DNA of 39,190 nucleotides from Candidatus Limivivens merdigallinarum (lineage in GTDB: Bacteria; Bacillota; Clostridia; Lachnospirales; Lachnospiraceae), in assembly GCA_018713105.1 (NCBI GenBank), contig DVFT01000226.1, positions 1-39,190 of the forward strand, in the 5' to 3' direction. Of the stretch, positions 6,601 to 16,884 are shown one piece after another. The position numbers were made by a program, and so were the translations under genes. Every line of letters begins with the position of its first letter. The stretch's first letter is position 1. A model generated the notes under the pieces. It made no database searches, had not been told where the DNA came from, and was given only the letters and a program-made list of their open reading frames with translations.

Positions 6601-9534
6601 TCAGTAAGCCTTTATTTTTCTCTTTCTTCTCGTATTTTCCAGGATCACGGTGGAAACGTACAGCGCCACAGACAGCAATGTCAGAGCGCTTCCCTCCCAG
6701 AGACCGGGAGCGGTGTAATCCATGGTGATCTCATGGTATCCTTCCGTAAGGTCGATTCCCATGAGCGCCTCTCCCACCGGATAGGTCTCCACCTCCTGGC
6801 CGTCCACCTTCACAGTCCAGCCCGTATCGTAGGGAATGGAGGTCAGCATGGTACCGTCCTGGTCCGCCTCAATGTAGCCCCGGATCCTTCCATCGGAAAC
6901 CTCTGTGGTGACAAGCTGGGAGGACGCAAGCTCATCATGGATAAGCTCGTAGTAATCATCCGAACAGATATAGATATTCGCCGTCACCGTTCCCTCCTGT
7001 CCTTCGTTAAAGTCGCAAGTGACAGTGGCAAGGTTGTCCGTATCATAACAGCCCAGATCGTAGAGATGGTCATTGTAGGTGTCATAGGATTTAGCATAAT
7101 TGGGGGTAGTAACGGATACCTTATCCACCCGCTCCGTGACAGACAGGTAAACCTGCATCCCTGCCGGGAGATTGATGGTGTAAGAAACCCCGTCCTCCAT
7201 CTCAATGCTCTGGTTCAGGGAATAGAGCGGTCCTTCTCCCACTGCCAGGGCACAGAATTGATTCTGTACGTCCATGGCGGTGCCATTGTAGATATTCCAG
7301 TTTTTGATATCGGAATTTACCATAAAGCCCAGAGACAGGGCATTATCATTCCGGTAGAGCGCCAGGGGCTCCTCATAGTCCACCTTCGGCATCTGGTAAA
7401 GCTCATTGGTGTCCGTCCTGGACTCCACATACTTCACGCCGAAGATATCGTTGAACAGCTTGGTCACTCCCACATAGCCATTCTTGTTGGTCCTGGCTTC
7501 CATACCGATCGCCCGGCACAGATCCACCGTGGCAGCCGGCATGGTGGAGGAAAAGAGCATGACGCCGTCCGCTCCCATGAACATGTCCGCATTCCTCATA
7601 CGGGTGCTGTCGATGTCGCTCCGGTAGAAATATGTACCGTCATTCGTCTCATTTCGTTCCATCAACGCTTCATAGGCAATCTGGTCGTCCAGATAGGTCT
7701 GACGGCTGACGGTGCCGTTCACGCATACCATGAACACGCCGTTGGCAGCCATTTCCACGGAAGCTACGGTCACCAGCACCTTTCTGAGCAGGATGATCCC
7801 CTTTTTGGTAATGGTGTAGATCAAAAGCATGAGACCATAAGCAGCCAAAAGGAGGATGGTTGCCAGATACACATAGAAATTCCGTTCTCCAAGACCTGAC
7901 CACCAGCAGTATCCCACAAAGCCCACCGGGATCACAAAGGAAGGCAGAACTTCCAGCACGCCAAGCCTTCGAAGATCCTTCAGCGCCTGATGCCCCATCA
8001 CCAGGAGCATGGCAATATACAGGAAAGAAAACCGGTTGGGCAGTCCATTCTGGGTGTGGAACCCGTGCCAGATAAAGTTCAGGATATTCACATTAAAGCT
8101 CAAAAACAGGAACACGCACAGGGCAATCTTCGCGATCCTCTCCCGAAGCCGGATCCGGTAATCCATCAGGAACAGGAAGAACAGGATCAGCGCCAATGCC
8201 CCGCAGAAAGCATTCAGCTCATACTGGTTGTCCGCGATATTCACCGGATCCACAAAGTCGAACATGGAGGTCAGCTGTGAGAGATCCTCCACATAGAACT
8301 TGGGCGGCCAGGGGAAGCTGTTGTTGGCAGACTCCGTCGTCCCCAGCCCTAAAAAGGCAGGCACCAGCATGATTGCCGCCATACCTCCCGACAGCAGCGC
8401 ATACCAGCCGAAATTGACACAGGAAAGGAAAAAGTTCTTCACCGTCACTTTTCTCTGGCAGAACCACTGCACCACAAAATACAGACAGGAGAAGAAGCAG
8501 AGCATAAAGCCAATATAATAATTGCAGTACAGCCCGTAAAACAGAGAGACTGCAAAGAGCCTTCCGCTCTCCCCCTTCACAATGCGCTCGATCCCTCTCA
8601 TGACCAGGGGCAGCATCGCTACGCTGTCCAGCCACATCAGGTTGAAGTAATAGCCGATGATAAAGCTGCTTAAGGCAAACATCACGGCAAACATTACCGG
8701 ATAATAGGTTCTTTCTCTTTCCTTGGAAGCAAAATACCAGCCCATGGTCATTCCGCAGAGCCCGATCTTGATGATGATGAACAGCGCCATCACGTCCATC
8801 ATATTCCGTTTCGGGAAAAGCGCTACCAGAAAGTTCATGGGACTTGCCAGGTAGTAGGCGATCGTCGCCCAGAAATTAAAGCCCAAGCCTCCTCCAAAGG
8901 AATAAAGAAGGGATTCGTTGTTCACCAGCTTTTCGTGGAATTCCGTAAAGAACGGCAGGTACTGGTGCAGGGAGTCGATGATGAGCACTCCGTGATCCCC
9001 AAATGGGAAGACCTGGTTCACGGCAAAGGCGATGGCAACCACCAAAGCCGGAATGGCGAAACTGTACGCCATGCATTTATGTACATAGCGCTTTTTCAAC
9101 GTCTTTGCCAGGGAGGGTTCTGCATCCTCTCCTTTGAACACAAACCATTTGCTGAACACATAATTCAGAGCCAGCACTACAAACTGAATGATCAGCTTTG
9201 CGATCATATCCTGGATCCCCCAGACGCAGCTCATGAAGGTCACGCCGAAGGTCTCGATAAACATCGTGGTCAAACGCATCCCGATGAACTGGGACGCCTC
9301 CACGATCAGCGCCCGGATACCGTGGGTCACGCTCTCGAACACGAAAATCTTGTTCACCACATAGGCGAACAAGATAGACAGAAAAATGGAGATCAGGTTC
9401 GCCACCGTAATGTCAATTCCGCAGACATACCTTAGCAGTGCGTAGGAAACCAGATTCACCATGGTCGTACATCCGCCGAAAAAGATATAGCGGACCGCCT
9501 GATTTTTGAATAGTTTTTTGATCAAACTTATCAT
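6601..9534 (-). CDS. GtrA-YfhO fusion membrane protein
   Basis: This single 977-residue frame joins two families. Residues 1-137 are a complete GtrA-like domain with four membrane helices, opening with AVRYIFFGGCTTMVNLVSYA and closing with the NYVFSKWFVFK motif. GtrA proteins help move or flip undecaprenyl-phosphate-linked sugars. From about residue 150 the protein is YfhO-like, a GT-C-type multi-spanning membrane protein with the conserved DSLHQYLPFF and YSFGGGLGFNFWATIAYY segments, many helices to about 600, a large extracytoplasmic part (about 610-940) and a last helix (LLSVALYVSTVI) followed by a basic tail RKRKIKAY. YfhO relatives glycosylate cell-surface polymers such as lipoteichoic acid. 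The fusion suggests that lipid-linked sugar delivery and transfer are coupled. It has its own promoter just after addA. Substrate unknown. Confidence 0.88.
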   Translation of the reverse strand: MISLIKKLFKNQAVRYIFFGGCTTMVNLVSYALLRYVCGIDITVANLISIFLSILFAYVVNKIFVFESVTHGIRALIVEASQFIGMRLTTMFIETFGVTFMSCVWGIQDMIAKLIIQFVVLALNYVFSKWFVFKGEDAEPSLAKTLKKRYVHKCMAYSFAIPALVVAIAFAVNQVFPFGDHGVLIIDSLHQYLPFFTEFHEKLVNNESLLYSFGGGLGFNFWATIAYYLASPMNFLVALFPKRNMMDVMALFIIIKIGLCGMTMGWYFASKERERTYYPVMFAVMFALSSFIIGYYFNLMWLDSVAMLPLVMRGIERIVKGESGRLFAVSLFYGLYCNYYIGFMLCFFSCLYFVVQWFCQRKVTVKNFFLSCVNFGWYALLSGGMAAIMLVPAFLGLGTTESANNSFPWPPKFYVEDLSQLTSMFDFVDPVNIADNQYELNAFCGALALILFFLFLMDYRIRLRERIAKIALCVFLFLSFNVNILNFIWHGFHTQNGLPNRFSFLYIAMLLVMGHQALKDLRRLGVLEVLPSFVIPVGFVGYCWWSGLGERNFYVYLATILLLAAYGLMLLIYTITKKGIILLRKVLVTVASVEMAANGVFMVCVNGTVSRQTYLDDQIAYEALMERNETNDGTYFYRSDIDSTRMRNADMFMGADGVMLFSSTMPAATVDLCRAIGMEARTNKNGYVGVTKLFNDIFGVKYVESRTDTNELYQMPKVDYEEPLALYRNDNALSLGFMVNSDIKNWNIYNGTAMDVQNQFCALAVGEGPLYSLNQSIEMEDGVSYTINLPAGMQVYLSVTERVDKVSVTTPNYAKSYDTYNDHLYDLGCYDTDNLATVTCDFNEGQEGTVTANIYICSDDYYELIHDELASSQLVTTEVSDGRIRGYIEADQDGTMLTSIPYDTGWTVKVDGQEVETYPVGEALMGIDLTEGYHEITMDYTAPGLWEGSALTLLSVALYVSTVILENTRRKRKIKAY

Positions 9535-9575
9535 GTACTTGATGCCTTTCTCTAAGATTTAAGGTAACTGTTATT

Positions 9576-9604
9576 AGTATATCTTTCCTCCCGTTAGATT
9601 TCAA
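9576..9604 (-). promoter_or_regulatory. Promoter of the GtrA-YfhO gene
   Basis: On the minus strand TTGAAA (9604-9599) and TATACT (9581-9576) are spaced by 17 nt. The -35 hexamer lies within the last codons of addA. It is about 40 nt upstream of the ATG at 9534. Confidence 0.6.
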
Positions 9605-12600
9605 TCCTTTCTTTCCTTAACTCTTTCTGAAGCCAGAAGGAGTAGAGAATGGTATCCTTCACGTTCTTTCCGGTAAGCTGGCAGAGAGCCCTCTGATAGA
9701 AAAAGAGCTGCGGGGCATACTTCTCATAAAACTCCCGCTCCTTTCCTTTTTCCACAAAGTCGGTTTTGTAATCCACCAGGACGCATTCCCCGTCCTCCTC
9801 AAAATAGGCATCGATCACTCCCTGTATGAGAATGCTCCCTTCTGTCTTGACTTCCGGGAACACCGTACCTGCCTCCACCCTGCAGACGAAGTGCTGTTCC
9901 CGAAAAAGCTTCCCATTTTTCGCCGCTTCCCGCATCCTTTTTCCCAGAGGGGAACGGACAAACAAAAGAATCTTTAAGGGATCGATGACCGCCGCTTCTT
10001 CCCCGGTCAGCCTTCCTTCCTTCTGCATGGCTTCCACCTGATTTCGGATCCCTTCCTGATCGGCGGTTTTCTCAAAATCCAGATATTGGAGGAAGGTGTG
10101 GTAGACGGTTCCACGATGGGCTCCCCGAACCTCCTGCTTTTCCTCCATAAAGGAGGGGATCCTGGACTTTGGTTCTTCGGGGTAGAGGGTGGCAGACTCT
10201 TCCTCCGGTTCCATCGCTTCCTGATATCTCTTCTTCAGCTCAGAGACGGTCAGCTTTGCCGGAAGGCTCCGGGCATCCCCATAGGGGTACTCCGTTCCCT
10301 CGTGTTTTTGCAGAGCTTCCCTCAGTTCCCCGTCGTAAACCTTGTCCCCATTCCAGTGGGTCAGTTCCCCGAACGTCAGCGTATCCCGTACCTGCTGCCC
10401 CATTTCCTCCGCGAACAGATCCTCCACATCCATCACCCGGATCTTAAAATCCGTGTTCCAGTCATCCTCCAGGCTTCCCTCCGTTTCTCCCTTGCCAGGA
10501 AGCCCATATTCCTCCCGAAAGCCGGACGCGCCCGGTCTTAGGAGGAGCGACGGCATCAGGAAATCCAGATACCCTTTGGCGGACGACAACGCCTGGTAGG
10601 AAAAGCCCTCCCGGCACTCAAGGGCGGTCTGATACCAGTTCTTTGCCTTGCCGCCCAGATCCTTCACAGCTGCGGAGAGGATAAGCTTTTCCTTGGCACG
10701 GGTCAGAGCCACATAGAGAACCCGGATCTCCTCCGCCAGATTGTCGTCCTTGACCTTCTTCTGTACCCAGCGCTTGAACAGGGTGGGTTTCCGAATCCGT
10801 TTTTCCGGGTCCAGAAGGTCGCAGGCGGCGCCCAGATCGGCATCCATGACCAGGCGGTTTCTCACATCCTGCTGATTGAACTGCTTTTCCAGCCCTCCCA
10901 GGATCACGATAGGAAATTCCAACCCCTTGCTCTTGTGGATGCTCATGATCCGCACCACGTCCGCGTCCTCGGAGATGGCGCTTGCCTCCCCATAGTCTAC
11001 GCTGAACTTCTGGAGCTTTTCGATATACCGGATAAAATTAAACAGCCCCCGGTAGCTGGTCTTTTCATAGTCCCACGCCTTTTGCACCAGCATTTTCAGG
11101 TTCAGCTCCCTTGCAGCACCCGAGGGCATGGCGCTGTAGTAATCCACAAGCCCGGTCCGGTCGCACACATACCACAGAAGTTCATGGATGGGCGTGTAGG
11201 GAACCCGCTCCCGAAACTCGTCCAGAAGGTCGTAGAACTCCGCCATTTTCCGGCGCAGCCCTTCTTCCGCCCCGCTTTCCCGGTACTGATACGCTGCCTG
11301 CCAGAAGGGAAGGCCATCCTCCTCCTTTCCTTTCAGAAGCGCCATCTCCCTGGAGGAGAGCCCCACTACGGGAGAGACCAGAACTGCCGCCAGGGGGATA
11401 TCCTGCCTGGGGTTGTCGATCAGCTTTAGGAGGGAGAGCATCACCTGCACCTCCCTGGCGGAAAAATATCCGGTCCGGCTGCCTGCATAGGTGGGAATCC
11501 CCATGGAGGTGAGAATTTTCTGATAGCTGTCCGCAATGCCGGAAGGAGAACGGAAGAGAAGGACAATATCCCGGTATTCCACAGGGCGCATGGTCCTTGT
11601 CTCCTTGTCCAGGACCTTCTCCTTCCCCACCATGGCAAGGATTTTGTTTCCCACCATCCTTGCAGAGAGTTCCGTATCCGTCTCCATGGACCTCTCCTTA
11701 AGCTCCGGCGCCCGATCCACATCCAGAAAGAGCAGCTCCGGCTTTACAAACTCCGGATCCGCCTCGGGGTATTTAGCTCCGGGATAGAGGGCTGCATCCT
11801 CATCGTACCGGATGCCCCCCAGATGTTCCTGCATCACGCCCTGAAACACCTGATTGGTAAAGGCAAGGATCTCCCTGCGGCTTCGGAAATTCCTGCTAAG
11901 GTCGATCCGCTGGCTTTCCGACTCCTCCTTCGTATAGGTGTGGTATTTCTCCATAAAAAGCTCCGGGCGGGCAAGGCGGAACCGATAGATGCTCTGCTTG
12001 ACATCTCCCACCATAAAGAGGTTGTTCCGCCCCTCCCAAATGCCCGATACCGCCCGAAGGAGTGTCTCCTGCACCAGGTTGCTGTCCTGGTACTCGTCGA
12101 TCATGATCTCCTCGAACTCCCCGGCAAGCTCCCGCGCTGTCTCGGTGGGGACGATCCTTTCGTCCTTCTCCTCCACCAAAATCTTCAGGGCAAGATGCTC
12201 CATATCGTGAAAATCCAGAATGTTCTTTTCCCGTTTTCTGGATTCAAACTGCTGTTTGAAAAGGATGGTAAGGGTGACCAGCGTCTTCATCGGACGGGCG
12301 CAGGCTTTCAGATCCTTATACTGTTCCTCAAGGGAGGCAAAGAAATACTGTTCCGTAAGTTCCGTAATCCCATCCTTCACCCGCTCCCGTAATCCTTTGA
12401 CCGCTTCCCGTTTCTCCGGGGAGACGTTCTCATCCTTCTTGGAGGAGAGCCTGGCAAAACCGGGAGCTTCCCTCATCCTTTCCGAAAGTTCCAGAAGGGT
12501 GTCTGCCCCGCAAAGGGTGTCGATCCATTCCCGGTCAGAAAGCAGGGCATCCTGATACATGTAGGGTCCGTCCGCCTCCTTTGTGATCGAAAGTGCCTGC

Positions 12601-13295
12601 TCCACCAACCCCTGAAGCTCCCGAAGAAGCCCCTTGACAGAACCTTTCAGATTCTCCGCCCAGTCGCTTTTCAGAAGTTCTTCCAGGGAACTGCACTCAT
12701 ATGCCTGTATGCTGTCGGAAAGCCACTTCTCCGGAAAGGGGTAGCTCATGGCGAATTCGTAGAGCCTTAAGACGTAATCCTCCAGAATTCCGTCTGTCTT
12801 CCCCGGCGCAAAGGACTCTGCAAATTCCAGGAACTCCTCTTCCGCTTTGTCGTACTGATCGTTCAGAAGGTCGGAAAGCACCTCCTCTTTCAGCAGGCGC
12901 CCCTCTCCCTCGTCCATGACCCGGTAGCCCGGATTTAAGCCGATGACATGAAAATAATTCTTCAAAAGATAACTGCAGAAACTGTCGATGGTGGTAATCT
13001 GCGCATTCTGGATGAGCGTGAGCTGGCGGAGCAGATGCTCGTTCTCACAATCCTCGGCGAGGCAGTTTTCAATGGCAAGGCTTAACCGCTCCCGCATCTC
13101 CCCCGCAGCCGCCCTTGTAAAGGTCACCACCAGAAGGCGGTCAATGTCCAGAGGATGCTCCCGATCCGTCAGCCGCTTCAGGATCCGCTCGATCAGGACC
13201 GCCGTCTTCCCGGAGCCTGCCGCGGCGGATACCAAAAGATTGCGCCCCCGTAACTTGATCACCATCTCTTGTTCCTTCGTCCACTGATTGCTCAT
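9594..13295 (-). CDS. addA: ATP-dependent helicase/nuclease subunit AddA
   Basis: AddA is the UvrD-like motor and nuclease subunit of AddAB, which resects double-strand DNA ends for RecA loading. The 1233 residues show the SF1A helicase motifs in order: Walker A VSAAAGSGKT (22-31), motif Ia VTFTRAAAGEM, motif II MIDEYQDS, motif III VGDVKQSIYRFRLARPELF, motif V SIHKSKGLEFPIVILGG and motif VI LYVALTRAKEKL. The C-terminal RecB-type nuclease domain contains the active-site motif LVDYKTDFV, and GVIDAYFEEDG lies just before it. The length is normal for the family. The start overlaps the addB stop as ATGA, so the subunits are translationally coupled. Chi-sequence recognition sits in the partner subunit and cannot be read here. 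Confidence 0.97.
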   Translation of the reverse strand: MSNQWTKEQEMVIKLRGRNLLVSAAAGSGKTAVLIERILKRLTDREHPLDIDRLLVVTFTRAAAGEMRERLSLAIENCLAEDCENEHLLRQLTLIQNAQITTIDSFCSYLLKNYFHVIGLNPGYRVMDEGEGRLLKEEVLSDLLNDQYDKAEEEFLEFAESFAPGKTDGILEDYVLRLYEFAMSYPFPEKWLSDSIQAYECSSLEELLKSDWAENLKGSVKGLLRELQGLVEQALSITKEADGPYMYQDALLSDREWIDTLCGADTLLELSERMREAPGFARLSSKKDENVSPEKREAVKGLRERVKDGITELTEQYFFASLEEQYKDLKACARPMKTLVTLTILFKQQFESRKREKNILDFHDMEHLALKILVEEKDERIVPTETARELAGEFEEIMIDEYQDSNLVQETLLRAVSGIWEGRNNLFMVGDVKQSIYRFRLARPELFMEKYHTYTKEESESQRIDLSRNFRSRREILAFTNQVFQGVMQEHLGGIRYDEDAALYPGAKYPEADPEFVKPELLFLDVDRAPELKERSMETDTELSARMVGNKILAMVGKEKVLDKETRTMRPVEYRDIVLLFRSPSGIADSYQKILTSMGIPTYAGSRTGYFSAREVQVMLSLLKLIDNPRQDIPLAAVLVSPVVGLSSREMALLKGKEEDGLPFWQAAYQYRESGAEEGLRRKMAEFYDLLDEFRERVPYTPIHELLWYVCDRTGLVDYYSAMPSGAARELNLKMLVQKAWDYEKTSYRGLFNFIRYIEKLQKFSVDYGEASAISEDADVVRIMSIHKSKGLEFPIVILGGLEKQFNQQDVRNRLVMDADLGAACDLLDPEKRIRKPTLFKRWVQKKVKDDNLAEEIRVLYVALTRAKEKLILSAAVKDLGGKAKNWYQTALECREGFSYQALSSAKGYLDFLMPSLLLRPGASGFREEYGLPGKGETEGSLEDDWNTDFKIRVMDVEDLFAEEMGQQVRDTLTFGELTHWNGDKVYDGELREALQKHEGTEYPYGDARSLPAKLTVSELKKRYQEAMEPEEESATLYPEEPKSRIPSFMEEKQEVRGAHRGTVYHTFLQYLDFEKTADQEGIRNQVEAMQKEGRLTGEEAAVIDPLKILLFVRSPLGKRMREAAKNGKLFREQHFVCRVEAGTVFPEVKTEGSILIQGVIDAYFEEDGECVLVDYKTDFVEKGKEREFYEKYAPQLFFYQRALCQLTGKNVKDTILYSFWLQKELRKERIEI

Positions 13296-16200
13296 TCCTG
13301 CTCCTCCTTAAATTTCTCGAAAATCTCCTCCGGCGTCATCTCCCGAAGCCTCCGGTATTCCATCTCTTTCATCCTGGCATCAAAGCCGCAGATCTCTTTG
13401 AACGCACAGTAGTCACACGCCGTCTGGTTCTTCCCCTGATAGGGATTTAAGCTCACGTCCCCCTCCAGAATCCTGCCGCCCAGTTCCTTGAGCTTCCGGT
13501 TCACGAAAAGGGACATGGAGGCGAACTGCTCCGTGTTCATAACCTTGGATGGCTTCCCCAGGCTCCCATTCTTATTTCGAACCACAGGGATCACACTGGA
13601 ACGCTGGGTGAAGGAATGGTCCAACGCGTCAATGATATCCTCCCGGTCGTTTACAATGCCGTTTGGCTTCAGCTCTTTCAGTCTGTTTTCCTCAAGGGCT
13701 GCCGTCTCCAGATTTTGATGGATCTCCAGGACCGGGTCATCCACATGATAATAGAAGATTCCCGCCGGAACGATCTCCTTGTCCGGATAAATCTTTTTTT
13801 CCAGCTCCATGGCTGCATTCAGATAGACCACAAGCTGAAGCTGCAAACCGTAATAGAGCGCCGCCAGATCGAATTTTGTACCGCCGGATTTGTAATCCAT
13901 GACCTTTACGAACACCTCTTTGTCCCTGACCAGGTCGTCGATCCGGTCGATCCTCCCTTTCAGCTTCATCCGCTCCTCTTTGGAAAGCTCCACGTTGACT
14001 GACTGTAAGTCCTCCACGGATTGGAACGAAACCTCAAAGCTTTCGGGCCGGAACAGCCCGCTTTTAAGCTGCTTTAAGATTGCCCAGACGCTCCTCTTTA
14101 CGATCCTTCGGATCCGCTGTACGGCGTAGGCGCTGCGCTTGTCCTTCTTAAGCCCCAAAAGCCCGTACTCCTCCACAGCCTCCCGAACCGCCTCCTCCGC
14201 CAAACGCTCTCCTTCGGAATCCGGAAGATCCAGCCAGTCGTACTGGCTCTGTTCCACTTTCTTCCCAAAAAGCTCCAGCGCCTTGTGAAAGAGATTTCCC
14301 ATATCCACCGGAGCAAATTCCAACGTTTCCCGTTCGGTCAGCTTCAGCCCGTATTTCAGGAAATGGGAATAGGCGCAGGCGGCAAAGGTCTCCAGGCGGC
14401 TGACACTGTTGTGGAGCATGGACCCGTAAAGCGCCCTCGCCGCTTCCTCCCCGATGCCGCTCTCCCGCCGTTTCAGAAAGGCAGCATCCAAAAGCTTTGT
14501 CAGAGTCTCTCTCCAGGCTTCTTTTCCGTAATACCAGGTGTAAAGCTCCCGGAATGCGTCGCTTGCCTCCCCTTCGGCGCTCTCTCGAAGCCCCTCCGTC
14601 AGGTAGGGCAGCCCGTTTTTCTCCGTCCAGATCTTCTCACAGAGCGGGGTGTTCAGCTCCTCATCCACTGTCATCAGCTTCGGAAACAGCCGCTTGATCC
14701 GCGCCACCACGTAGGAGGGTCTCATCGCCTTTCCCTCCGCGTCAGACCGGGCGTAGGTCAGATAGAGCCGTCGGCTTGGTTTGGTCAGATGCAGGTACAG
14801 GTAGAATCGCTCGGTAAAGCTGTTCTCCTTTTGCCCCGGCGCCAGGACGATGCCCTGCCCCTCCAGAACCTCCCGTTCTTTGGGGGACAATAGGCCTCCT
14901 CCCCCGCCTTGGGAGGGGACGATCCCCTCGTTAAGCCCCAAAAAGAAAAGTCCCTTGATGTCTTTCAGCCTCGTCCTCTCCATATCGCCCACCAGAACGT
15001 CGTCCACGGAGGGCGGAAGGATCCCCACCTTGGAATCCTCGAAGCCAGCCTCCAGGATCTCTTTGAATTCCGTCAGGCTTAAGACCTCCTGTCCCAAAAA
15101 TTCCACCATCTTTTCCAGAAGCGAGAGGATGGTTCCGTAAATCTGGTGGTACTCCTTGGCAAGCTCCGCCTCTCCCTTCTCCTCAAAGGAGGCTTCCATG
15201 GCGGCTGCCTTTTCCTCCAGCCGCTCCTGCGCCAAAAACAGGTAGAGCGTGCGGCATTTGTCCAAGACAGTCCCGTCCTTTTTCTTCATCCCTTCCGCGA
15301 AGGGAGCCATCTTTTCCACAAATTCCTGACGGAACTTGTTGAGGGCAGGCAAATCCGTCTCCGGAATGGTCCGGGTCTTTCCTTCCCATTCCTCCTTCCA
15401 GGAAGAATATCCACGGATTCCCGCCGCGCACACATAGTTTTCCACAAAATCAATGGTCTCCGGTGCAAAATCCGTAAGACCGGTCCGAAGGAAACGGAAT
15501 ACGCTTTCGTAGGTAAAATTCTGGATCACCACCTCCAGGGCGGATTTGATATATTCCAGGAACGGGTTTAACAGCATCTTCCTAGTCTCATCAATGAAAA
15601 AAGGAATCCCGTATTCCGGGAAAATCCGGCGCACCTCCCGGGAATAGGTTTCCATATCTCCGGTGATGAGGGCAATCTCCCCGTAATGCCATTTCTGCTC
15701 CCTGGTAAGCTGTAGAATGGTACGCGCCGCGAAATGCACCTCCTCCTTTGGATTGGAGAGAACGTGGAGGGAAATCTCCTTCGGCTCCTCGCGAAAGGCG
15801 TTCCTTCTCCGAAACAGGTTCTGCTCCAGGTGGGCGAGGGAAGGGCTGTTTTGAAAACGGACGCTCCCGTTTTTTCCCAAAAGCAGCGGCTCTTCGATCT
15901 CCGTATGCGTCTCAGCCGCCAATCGTTCCAGTCCTTGGATCGTCTTTTTGCTGAGATAGAACAGCTCGTACATGTGATACGGCTTTGCAAAATCCTCCCT
16001 GGCGTCCACCGTCACCGTGACCAGGACCCGTTTGGCAAGGGGCAGCAGTTTCTTCAAAAGTTCCATCTGGATGGGGGTAAACCCGGTGAACCCGTCCAGG
16101 GCTATGGTACAGCCCTTGAATGTCCCGATCTTTTCCGCATGGTCCGCCAGGACTTCCAGAAGCTCCTCCGCCGTCACGTACTCCTCCTCCATCCTCTTCT

Positions 16201-16699
16201 GGAACGCCTGGTAGAGGATCTTCAGATCCCGGCATTTGAAGTAGAGCTTTGGCTTCTCCTGGATCCTTTCGGACAATTTCTCCAGATGTTCCGGGGTAAT
16301 CCGGTATTGGGACAGCTCGGAGAGCATGGATTTGACCTCCTTGACATAGCCGGTCTTTTTGAAGCTGCCCTTCAGAAGGGTCAGTTCCTCCTCATGTTCC
16401 ATGGCCGCGCGGCGGATCACCAGGTTCTTTCCGGTTTCCTCCAGCACCTTCCTCCGGTCCACCCCTGCGTCATTCAGGGCGCGGATGGCAAGGCGCTGGA
16501 AACTCAGCACGTCGATATTCAAAATCCCCTTCCGTGGATGTAAGGAAACCAGATCCTTCTGTGTCTGCAGGGTGAACTGCTCCGGCACGATGACCAGAAA
16601 CGTCTCCCCCGGCGCTTCCATGGAAGATCGGATGATCGTTTCATATAAAACACGGGACTTTCCGCTGCCGGAATTTCCCAGAATAAACTTCAGGGACAT
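13292..16699 (-). CDS. addB: ATP-dependent helicase/deoxyribonuclease subunit AddB
   Basis: AddB is the second nuclease and Chi-recognising subunit of AddAB. The chosen start at 16699 (MSLKFILGNSGSGKS) follows an AAAGGAGA ribosome site. An upstream ATG at 16726 has none, giving 1135 residues. The P-loop LGNSGSGKS opens the inactive helicase domain. The nuclease domain near the C-terminus has VMDYKSGGTKFD, and an iron-sulfur cluster is expected from four cysteines: one in FAACAYSHFLKY about 330 residues earlier and three in the terminal TACDYCAFKEICGFD. This split cysteine arrangement is the AddB signature. The gene has its own promoter in the divergent region shared with the secreted Ig-like protein, and it is followed directly by addA. 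Confidence 0.96.
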   Translation of the reverse strand: MSLKFILGNSGSGKSRVLYETIIRSSMEAPGETFLVIVPEQFTLQTQKDLVSLHPRKGILNIDVLSFQRLAIRALNDAGVDRRKVLEETGKNLVIRRAAMEHEEELTLLKGSFKKTGYVKEVKSMLSELSQYRITPEHLEKLSERIQEKPKLYFKCRDLKILYQAFQKRMEEEYVTAEELLEVLADHAEKIGTFKGCTIALDGFTGFTPIQMELLKKLLPLAKRVLVTVTVDAREDFAKPYHMYELFYLSKKTIQGLERLAAETHTEIEEPLLLGKNGSVRFQNSPSLAHLEQNLFRRRNAFREEPKEISLHVLSNPKEEVHFAARTILQLTREQKWHYGEIALITGDMETYSREVRRIFPEYGIPFFIDETRKMLLNPFLEYIKSALEVVIQNFTYESVFRFLRTGLTDFAPETIDFVENYVCAAGIRGYSSWKEEWEGKTRTIPETDLPALNKFRQEFVEKMAPFAEGMKKKDGTVLDKCRTLYLFLAQERLEEKAAAMEASFEEKGEAELAKEYHQIYGTILSLLEKMVEFLGQEVLSLTEFKEILEAGFEDSKVGILPPSVDDVLVGDMERTRLKDIKGLFFLGLNEGIVPSQGGGGGLLSPKEREVLEGQGIVLAPGQKENSFTERFYLYLHLTKPSRRLYLTYARSDAEGKAMRPSYVVARIKRLFPKLMTVDEELNTPLCEKIWTEKNGLPYLTEGLRESAEGEASDAFRELYTWYYGKEAWRETLTKLLDAAFLKRRESGIGEEAARALYGSMLHNSVSRLETFAACAYSHFLKYGLKLTERETLEFAPVDMGNLFHKALELFGKKVEQSQYDWLDLPDSEGERLAEEAVREAVEEYGLLGLKKDKRSAYAVQRIRRIVKRSVWAILKQLKSGLFRPESFEVSFQSVEDLQSVNVELSKEERMKLKGRIDRIDDLVRDKEVFVKVMDYKSGGTKFDLAALYYGLQLQLVVYLNAAMELEKKIYPDKEIVPAGIFYYHVDDPVLEIHQNLETAALEENRLKELKPNGIVNDREDIIDALDHSFTQRSSVIPVVRNKNGSLGKPSKVMNTEQFASMSLFVNRKLKELGGRILEGDVSLNPYQGKNQTACDYCAFKEICGFDARMKEMEYRRLREMTPEEIFEKFKEEQE

Positions 16700-16747
16700 G
16701 GGCTTTCTCCTTTCTCGGACAGTCATACAATAGCTGAACTGTTATCG

Positions 16748-16776
16748 ATTATAGCAAGGCAGTGTGGAAAAGTAAA
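16748..16776 (-). promoter_or_regulatory. Promoter of addB-addA
   Basis: On the minus strand TTTACT (16776-16771), a 17-nt spacer and a perfect TATAAT (16753-16748) lie about 50 nt upstream of the addB ATG at 16699. Confidence 0.7.
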
Positions 16777-16822
16777 GAGACCACGATTTTCCTAAATTAT
16801 TTAGGATTTTCTCCTCCATTGC

Positions 16823-16851
16823 TTGTCCGTCCTTTCTGCCCATGATAAAAT
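16823..16851 (+). promoter_or_regulatory. Promoter of the secreted Ig-like repeat protein
   Basis: TTGTCC (16823-16828), a 17-nt spacer and TAAAAT (16846-16851) precede the ATG at 16885 by about 33 nt. It is back to back with the addB promoter, with about 46 nt between the two -35 boxes. Confidence 0.55.
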
Positions 16852-16884
16852 CATATTAATATCATGCGAAGGGAGTGAGCGCTT

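Noticed and set aside
15734-16543. Open frame of 269 codons on the plus strand inside addB
   Set aside because: It is a shadow of addB with composition set by the opposite strand, and it has no recognisable motif.
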